Assembly (NCBI RefSeq): GCF_932294415.1
Contig: NC_065536.1
Location: forward strand, 48,209,854-48,273,853
Length of the DNA: 64,000 nucleotides
Direction of reading: 5' to 3'
From: Quercus robur
Lineage: Eukaryota > Streptophyta > Magnoliopsida > Fagales > Fagaceae
The translations under genes and the position numbers were made by a program. The notes beneath the pieces are model-generated. The model saw only the letters and a list, made by a program, of their open reading frames with translations. It ran no database searches and was not told the DNA's origin. Positions within the stretch are counted from its first letter, which is position 1; each line of letters starts with the position of its first letter. Below are positions 57,023 through 64,000 of this stretch, piece by piece.

Positions 57023-58838
57023 GCTGGGTTTGGTAAGATGTAAATTATTTTTCGAGTATAAAATAATTTCAGTTGAAAATATTTTATGAAAAGGAAAATA
57101 TTTTCAGATGTTTGTTTTGGGCTCTAGGAAATACACCGGAAAAGTATTTTCAATGTTTGGTCGTGCATGTAAAAGCATTTTTCCAGAAAATATTTTCCTA
57201 CGTTTGGGCCCCCAATGTAAAACATTTCAGGAAAATGCCAAAAAAATATACTTATAATACAATTGAGCATCTCAAAATACCTATACACATCATACATGCA
57301 CATCCATTAATTCCAATCACAAAAAAAATGAACATTATACACATCCAAGTTTTACATAACAATGACAGAGGTACCCACATACAAAAATCACAACCCTAAT
57401 ACAACTTTCATGGTCATTCACCCAAGTTTAGATGTGCCATTTTATTGAGCTCATCATCGGGCAGGACTTGAGATGCCACTGCGTTTAGCATTCTTGCATT
57501 TAACTTTGCAATCTTCATTGCATGGTTGCGCTGCTCAATTGCGATATCTAATTGATATTTCAATAAATTGTATTTAACATCTTCTGTGCTGGAACTCTTT
57601 TCAATTAAAGGAGTTGAAGGAGTACTGGATGAAGAACCTTGTTGCACATTCCACCATCAATCTGCCAAAACTTCATAAAAGAAATTTATGCATCCAATTT
57701 ATGCTTAAACGCCTTGTGGTTTGCCCCAGAATATTGATGGACTTGGGCATGAGCTTCTTCCCATGTGTTGTACACTCTAGGCACACGACCAACAAACATG
57801 ACGTATGTCTTACCCTTTAGGTGGTCAATAGTATAAACAGTTTTAAAACTCAATTTGGCATTATGACATACATATTTTTAGCATACCAAATTATTTGACA
57901 TACCATTCAATCAAATGTGCAAGCAAGAAGATGATATTTACCAAAACACAACCTGCAATACAAGACAGTGTAGACTCATTCAACATCATCTCAGCAAAGT
58001 ATTGTAACGAGCCCAATTCAAGAACAATGCTAATTTCAGTTTACCAAAATACACAGAAATTGCTATATACCTTCACAAACACTATTGCAGATAACATTAT
58101 GCACATATATTTTTTTATACACAAATAAAATCTATAAATACCTATAAATATATATATATATATATATATCAATATCTAAATAAATAAATACAGATATTCA
58201 TATATATATATATATATATATATTAATCAAAATACCTTCGGGTTTGGGATGGGTTTGAGGGATCAGAGAAGAAAAGCCTTCGGGTTTGAGGGGTGGGTTT
58301 GATGGATGGGTTTGACTTTTGAGGGATGGGTTTGCGCAAGACGTGTGAGGTCACGTTGTGGATAGAGGGACAAATCGGTGGTTGGGATGGTTAAATCAAG
58401 GTGGGTTTAGCTGGGTTCATTGGGGACAGATCAGCGGCTGGGTTCATCGAGGAAATGCAGTTCTCGAAGATGGGTTTGAGCATGACGGAGGAGCTGAGGC
58501 GGTGTGATCAGGAGAAGAAAAGCCAAGGAAGATAAGGAAATAGTACTTACCGGCGCGTGGAGGGGATTGAACGGCATGATTTGACCAACGATGGGTTTGG
58601 GTGGATCGAAGACTAGACCAACCTTACCACTGCTCTCTCTCTCTTTCTCTATTTTCAATCCGTAAAATTTTGTTTGAAGGTAATTAGAATGTGTAAAATA
58701 TTTTACACTTGAGGGGCTCTTATTTTACGATCAAAGAATTTGATTTTCCCTTTGAACGAGTTTAACATGTGGTCCCAAACACACATGATGGTGTAAAATG
58801 TTTTCCAACTTTTATTTTCACCCAAAACAAACACAGCC
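57023..58838. mobile_element. hAT-like TIR element carrying a broken gene
   Basis: The left end AGGCTGGGTTTGGTAAGATG and the complement of the right end (AAGGCTGTGTTTGTTTTGGG) are inverted repeats of the GGCTGNGTTTG type. Subterminal words (GTAAAACATTT / AAAACATTTTAC) also mirror. The interior holds a minus-strand coding remnant (57414-57830) and G-rich GGGTTTGAGGGATGGG-like DNA (58230-58450). No clean 8-bp duplication found. Confidence 0.52.
57414..57830 (-). pseudogene. Broken gene with RNase H1 N-terminal (hybrid-binding) domain
   Basis: On the minus strand 57825-57700 encodes KTYVMFVGRVPRVYNTWEEA followed by a short VxxYSGxxxKxFK segment, the RNase H1 N-terminal hybrid-binding fold (Pfam's Cauli_VI family, which also occurs in many plant proteins and transposon-encoded proteins). 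The frame then shifts near 57695. A TGA precedes a WWN segment near 57655. An open stretch of about 78 codons continues to 57414 (Ser-rich, then a coiled-coil-like ALARMLN-type helix: IEQRNHAMKIAKLNARMLN). No catalytic RNase H domain is seen. It sits inside a TIR element, so it is either the element's own gene or a captured one. I see no sign of viral origin. Confidence 0.52.
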
Positions 58839-58885
58839 TTAGATATGAGTTATCACTTTGATAATATTGTATGTATATAAGTAAA

Positions 58886-58914
<29 letters not shown>

Positions 58915-58934
<20 letters not shown>

Positions 58935-59165
58935 GTATAGATTTTTATGTATGACATGACATAAATATGATTTGAAAAATATTAATTGACCATAACAAAT
59001 GTGAAATAAAACGGCTTAAAGGCTATTATCTAAAATAATTTTTATTTTAGAAACATCACTTAAAAGAATTAATTAGAAAGAAAATGAAATAGTTTTATTT
59101 TTCTTTGCTTGGGAAATGAAGGGATTTTTTTTTTTCAATGAGAGAAAAATGATAGGACTTAATGG
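58915..59165 (+). repeat. Segment duplicated at 56840-57015, right copy
   Basis: See the left copy for shared words. This copy has an extra AAAATAATTTTTATTTTAG-like insert and is preceded by a TA/GTAT microsatellite (58895-58938). It continues ATAGGACTTAATGGAAC past the point where the hAT-like element interrupts the left copy, so it shows the uninterrupted form. Confidence 0.75.
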
Positions 59166-59169
59166 AACA

Positions 59170-60740
59170 TGAATTATCATTTTAATCAAATTTTATTTAT
59201 GAATTTTTATATTAATTTAATAAGAAATGACATGTTGTCATTGTAAAATATATTAAGAATGTGTCATTGTTGTATGTATTTACCTGCCAAATAAAATGGG
59301 AAATGAGATGAATGATTTGGACAAGTTAGAAGTTCACATAATTTTTGCTAACTTGTCATCTCCATTTTTTGCCATGTGTAAGCTTGGGTCACCCAAGCTA
59401 AGGATGGCAAGTGCCATTATTTTGGGTGCATACCTTTCTTTCATTTATGTGCTAAACATATACTTGCTCTTTAAGCTAAAGCCCCAACCATTAAAATGAT
59501 TGACTGTGATAGGAGGGAAAAAATTTGAAAATTCATGTGAAAGTGATACAAAATCGTTCACAGTCTATTATATCAAAGTTATGGTACAAAAATTGTTGTC
59601 CGAGAAGAACTCGAGATTATTTTGACTTATCCTCAATTTCAAAAGGTGCAGCCGTCGCTTAAGCTTAAGCTTCGTGCACACTCTCTGCCCCATGCAAAGA
59701 AAGTATCCTATCACATATCATTAGCAGCATGCGCCATCTACCTATGCTCTCTCCTTATCCTAACCTATCCCCCACTGGCCCTTTGTGTTTTACTTTTAAG
59801 CTTTAGAGTTTACAGTGCTAAACTGCTAATCTTATTTTAATATAGGTCTATGTTCGTTAACAGTAAAATATGAAAAATTTCCACAGTTGAATAAGAAAGT
59901 TCCCTACTGCCGAATGAGGAAGATTCCTACCGATAATTATATGAAACATTCCTCTTATTGGCTACTAATTTTCCCGCGCTTTACTCACTAACCATTTTTT
60001 TTTTTTTAATTATAAGTTTTAATCGCTCTTGTTTGTCGACAAAATTAATCTTAAGTGCAATAATTAGGCCAAGAACACCGATAGCAACTTAACTGAGAAG
60101 TGTGGGCTTGAGTCCCCATCTTGCAATCGGGTGAAAGGCCATTGTCACCAGTGTTTAGGTAAAGAAAACAACCGCACATATATAATTATCTGTATGAATT
60201 AAATATTAGGAGATAGTCTTCTCTATTCCTTTCAATCACTCTCATAGAAGATTTGTTTGAGATTCACTTATTTTGTTGAAACTAAAAATTTTTTGTTAAA
60301 AGTATTATAGATAAAGGTAAAAATAATCTTTGCCAAATAGACACATAGTATCAAAAAAAATTTGACCTCAAGTTTTTAATTTTATCTCAGACCTCAAGTT
60401 CTTTCTTAAATGCTAAGAACTTTCACTAATTAATCAATTTACACTATAATTCCATAAAATGATCAATAGTTAAAGCGAGACAAATCAATACAACTATTCT
60501 TAAAGGAAAAAAGAGAGAAGAAATCAAGATTACCGTATACAAAAATAATGCTCTTTGAGGTGAATATTATGTGTATACCCAAATATGCCTGGCTTAACTC
60601 CCAACACGCAAATAAGCATATCCAAAGCCCAAACCAATGGGCTACATGCATTTTGTTGGTATAGAATGAGAAATTAATATAAATATATATATATATATAT
60701 ATATAAATATAAATAAATAAATAATTTAAGTATTAAATCT
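59170..60740. other. AT-rich intergenic DNA with a possible SINE fragment
   Basis: No gene recognised. At 60068-60170 the words GATAGCAACTTAACTGAG and GGGCTTGAGTCCCC resemble tRNA boxes A and B, so this may be a degraded SINE of a third family. The frame at 59296-59499 has no recognisable domain. Confidence 0.35.
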
Positions 60741-60744
60741 ATTA

Positions 60745-61068
60745 AAAAATTAAATGACACGTCATGATTTGATCTCGGTTAAAACTTCGATCCGATCTTA
60801 AAAACCTTTTTCTTTTTTAATTCTTTGAACGATTTGAGTTTCAAAGTCAAAACTATGGTTTTGGCTTGTAGCCACACCATGTGTGGACTGTCGGTTTCGT
60901 TGAGAAAAGAAAAATTAAATGACATGTAATAATTTGATCTCAGTTAAACTTCGATTCGATCTTAAATTTTTTTATTTTTAAATTCTTTAAACGTTTTGAG
61001 TTTCAAAACTATGGTTTTGGCTTGTAGCCACACCACGTGCGGACTGTCAGTTTTGTTGAGAAAAGTTG
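60745..61068 (+). repeat. Tandem duplication, ~165-bp unit
   Basis: Two copies share AATTAAATGACA, TTTGATCTC, AACTTCGATCCGATCTTAAA (one change), AAACTATGGTTTTGGCTTGT and AGCCACACCA-GTG-GGACTG. The second begins near 60911. Non-coding. Confidence 0.78.
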
Positions 61069-61119
61069 AACTAATTATGCCATGAGTTTAGCAAACCTAC
61101 CCCAACTATCACCTTTTGT

Positions 61120-61280
61120 TCTATTCGTTATGTAAATAGTGGAAACTGGAAAGTCATACAATTAGCCACTGTTAAATGAGTTGAGTTTACCAAACATGCC
61201 GTCGTATGACTTTCTGTTCTACTGGTTATGTAAAAAATTGTGGAAACTGGAAAGTCATTCAATTAGCCACTAGTTATTCG
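61120..61280 (+). repeat. Tandem duplication, ~101-bp unit
   Basis: GTTATGTAAATAGTGGAAAC plus TGGAAAGTCATACAATTAGC (61128) recurs with minor changes at 61226. Adjacent to the preceding duplication, so the locus is prone to such events. Confidence 0.72.
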
Positions 61281-61299
61281 TGTTTGTGGCACTACTGTT

Positions 61300-62221
61300 T
61301 GCATATTGTACAAAGCATTCCTACGTGGTTAAAATTTTCTTTTTTGACTAACTTAATTGACTCACCTCTAAAATGTTTCGCACGTTTTTCTTGAATTCAA
61401 TATGTCTAAGAAAGATTTACTCAAAAAAAAAAAAAAAAAAAAAAAGTCTAAGAAAGAGATATATATGTTATTTTGGGTAACATCTGAGAGAGAGTTTGCT
61501 GTTCTCTATAGTAAATTAGTAATTCAGAACCTTTTTTTTTTCCTTGTTTGTTAGTATTTGAATCCATGGCATATGTATTTTATTTTATGATCACATTTTA
61601 TTATAAGGTGAATACATCAATATGTTTGTGGTGTAGCCGAGTAGGGACGATTTGAACTTAAGTCTTTTTAGTGATGATGATAAATTCTATTAGTTAAACT
61701 AATTAAAACTGACTAATAATTAATCATTTTGATTAATGCATTCAACTCAATTCTACCCTTTAAAGATGTGGGACTGATTTAATACAATTTGAAGTCTAAA
61801 GTGACTACTTTAAATGAACATATTTATATTTAAAAATCACTTAAATAATATTTAATCAGTTAATGTTATATATTATAGATTTTTAATAAAATTTTATTAA
61901 TCTTACTTTCTACTTGTGACTAATTCACTTAATAGTAATTAGGTTTGATTCCTATTAATCCATAATTTTTTTTGGGGTCTTTTTAAGATAAATGTAAAAG
62001 GTGTACAAATCACATATATATATATTTTTAATTAAACAAAATACTTATTCCTTCACATTTAGGGGCATTTCTCGAATGAGAAAGTTTAAAGACACAACTT
62101 TTGCTACAATTATGATATGTGCAATCGTGAGTGGTAGAGAAAAAGTAATGAGCTCATGTTAAGGTGGTTCACAAACTACAATTGCATATATCATTAAGTT
62201 GGGGCAAAATTTGTGAAAAAA
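61300..62221. other. AT-rich intergenic DNA
   Basis: A-run at 61421-61445; no gene or element recognised. Confidence 0.4.
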
Positions 62222-62226
62222 GATAT

Positions 62227-62943
62227 TGTAGAGACATGATTTTAGTTGGCCCGATCCTGGATGGTCAGGCCTTGGCCCAAAAGGTCCCAACAATGAATTT
62301 TTGTAGAGTGTGGGTTGAAGAACTTGGTTCCAGTTGGCTTAAACGGTTCATTGCATGAGCTCAGGAGATATAAAAACAAGAACGAAAAGAGTGAATGTGA
62401 AAGGGGAAATTTTATTCATAGGTATGCATTCGTATAGTGAAATTTTGCTCCTCCGTTCCTTCTCTCCTTTTTTTCTCCGTCTCCCTCTCTTGGGGGATTC
62501 TTACATATTATATAGGCCTTCTTTTATCATCTGGACCTTACACTTGTTGATCATCCGAACCTCTACTTGAGCACTTGTCCCATCAGACACCCTTACCAGT
62601 TCTTTGTGAGTTGCGGTGACCAAGGTAGCACTGTTCAGGGGTCTTTTCTTCATTAATGCGGTTAGGAGAGTAGCTGTGGTGCATTTAATGTGGTGGTGAA
62701 AGCCTTTGCTGGGATATTTTGGGTCTCCTTTCTTTTTACGTGCTTGGAGTGTGGGTTATAGTAGCTGGGATGTACCTTTGACCTGGACTTTGGAATGTCC
62801 GAGGAGGAATTACTCCTCGGACGTGTCCTCTTTGCTCCAGTGGGCCTGAGCAAGGATTTTGGGCTGCGACGTCTCCTCGGACATAATGGTCCTTGGACGG
62901 GCCCAGGGCCCAGCCAACCTACTATTCTGGGCCGGTCTCCATA
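62227..62943 (-). mobile_element. Solo LTR (Gypsy-like group), GATAT target duplication
   Basis: On the minus strand it starts TATGGAGACCGGCCCAG, equivalent to the TGTGGGG-CCGG start of the other two with G-to-A changes, and ends ATCATGTCTCTACA. Length 717 bp. Perfect GATAT copies flank it (62222-62226 and 62944-62948). A TATATAA box lies on the minus strand at 62508-62514. TCCGAGGA boxes recur. It inserted into the left target copy of the adjacent MITE. Confidence 0.86.
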
Positions 62944-62952
62944 GATATGATC

Positions 62953-63127
62953 ATTGTTTTAAAAACCAGACCAGAGCTCAACTTGGAACCAAACTTGAAA
63001 TTAGTTTGGTCAAAACCTAGAAAACCGGAAAATGGGTCAAAATCAGGAAAAATCGATCAATAACCAGTAAAAATTGAGAACCGGTCTCTTTTTTGGTTTT
63101 TTAACAGTTTTAATTTTTAAAACCATG
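62953..63127. mobile_element. Foldback MITE with 9-bp target duplication, copy 1 of the GGTTTTAAAA family
   Basis: The ends ATTGTTTTAAAAACCAGACC and the complement of TTAATTTTTAAAACCATG are inverted repeats. Perfect GATATGATC copies flank it (62944-62952 and 63128-63136), a Mutator-size duplication. It shares internal words with 26890-27052. Confidence 0.8.
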
Positions 63128-63136
63128 GATATGATC

Positions 63137-63433
63137 CTACAAAAACTGCTATATTTTAAGAAGCCTATGCCATGGCCTAGGCATAAGGTTGGTGATGTGA
63201 AGATGGACTACTCCTTGTGTCACATATAATTTTTAACAATATTCCAAAATTTAAAGAATTATTTTAGGACCATGTATTTGGCATATACTTTTTTCACAAC
63301 TTGCTTAAATGTCAATTGATGATTGGATTACATAATTTACACAATTTTTTTTTAGGAGAATCCACATCGACTAACTTTTATTAACCTCTAGAAAAATTAG
63401 AAATGTTTGGAGGAATATACTCCATATCTAAAC
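63137..63433. other. Short intergenic stretch
   Basis: Nothing recognised. Confidence 0.4.
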
Positions 63434-63436
63434 TAA

Positions 63437-63906
63437 GAGCATCCACAACATGGAATCAAATTTTTAGCTTTTTAGTATCACAAAAAGTCATTTTATCTAC
63501 TTTACCTTTTCACATCTAACAACAGTGGTTTTATTTTAGATTTTAACACAATAAAATAATATAAACATTACAATAAAATAATATTTCATTCAACCACCAA
63601 AACACAACCACAACCAAAAGTAGTGTGAATGCATGGTGGACATTGGGAGATACATGGAGAGTAGTGAGGAGAGAGACAAAAGCAGTGTGAACGCAAAATA
63701 AATTTTTTATTTTTTTTTTATTTTACCTTTTAGCTAACGCTACCGTGCACAACCAAAAGTAGTTGTGCACAGTCAAAAGTAACTGTGCACTGTAGCTGTG
63801 GAGTTAAAAAATATAGTTTTAGCTCCATTATTGTAAGGTACATTTTGATATTTAGTAGTACTAAAAATAGTTCTATAGCTATTTAGTACCACTATTACTA
63901 GTGCTC
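63437..63906. mobile_element. Harbinger-like MITE, ~470 bp, TAA target
   Basis: It starts GAGCATCCACAACATGG and its complement end starts GAGCACTAGTAATAGTGG. TAA copies flank it (63434-63436 and 63907-63909). The interior has repeated GTGCACA-CAAAAGTA words and GTGCACTGTAGCTGTGG, giving local hairpins. Related ends occur at 2370, 3552-3556 and 5942. Non-coding. Confidence 0.66.
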
Positions 63907-64000
63907 TAATAAAAGAAAAGAATGTCTAGCTTTCCTAAATAAAGTGAGTTACAACATTGCCCCGTCGCGTAATACAAGAGAAGGAAATGCCCACTAAAGA

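Noticed and set aside
57414-57830. Endogenous pararetrovirus fragment, suggested by the Cauli_VI domain name
   Set aside because: The domain is also the ordinary RNase H1 N-terminal domain in plants. No movement, coat or polymerase sequence is nearby and the context is a TIR element.
60060-60170. tRNA gene suggested by TAGCAACTTAACTGAG and GGGCTTGAGTCCCC
   Set aside because: No foldable cloverleaf; more likely a degraded SINE, and mentioned only as such.

Overview
This window is nuclear DNA of a flowering plant, most likely a woody eudicot. It is AT-rich and has long A, T and TA tracts, intron-bearing genes and no bacterial gene organisation. It carries plant-type L1 LINEs (DUF4283 ORF1, endonuclease/RT/RNase H ORF2), plant Helitrons, plant SINEs and two genes of the plant-only DUF3339 family. 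Several repeats look like ones I associate with Fagaceae (oak, beech, chestnut), but that is recognition from memory and is not shown by the sequence.

Only three host genes can be supported. (1) At 7054-10018 (+), a small two-helix membrane protein has a GC-rich first exon and probably a 2.5 kb intron followed by a 17-nt last coding exon. Its promoter holds a G-box and a TATA box, and its leader has two tiny uORFs. (2) and (3) At 28658-28867 (-) and 50065-50274 (-), two 69-residue DUF3339 membrane proteins are identical at 48 of 69 positions, so they are dispersed paralogues on the same strand. No pathway links the three genes.

The rest is mostly transposon-derived, in many layers. 0-6 kb: CACTA-like subterminal repeats, a SINE, Harbinger-like elements and an 850-bp AC-rich minisatellite. 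10-14 kb: decayed LINE pieces and hAT-like elements. 14.7-21.4 kb: an unknown dispersed repeat hit by a SINE (paralogous empty site at 28.1 kb), then a full-length L1 LINE with 20-of-21 target-site duplication and about six disabling lesions. 21.9-26.7 kb: repeat-derived non-coding DNA and a Copia-like solo LTR. 29-36 kb: TIR elements, a 76-bp-arm foldback whose loop carries an snRNA-type promoter motif pair, and a 5'-truncated LINE on the minus strand. 36.7-49.5 kb: Helitrons, a Mutator-like element with perfect 155-bp terminal repeats and a solo LTR. 53-64 kb: two more solo LTRs of the same group, MITEs, a hAT-like element holding a broken RNase H1 N-terminal-domain gene, and tandem duplications.

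Four solo LTRs with perfect 5-bp target duplications and no internal domains point to frequent LTR-LTR recombination. I found no CRISPR array, no tRNA or rRNA gene and no defence or biosynthetic system. The least explained structure is the foldback at 31389-31625.
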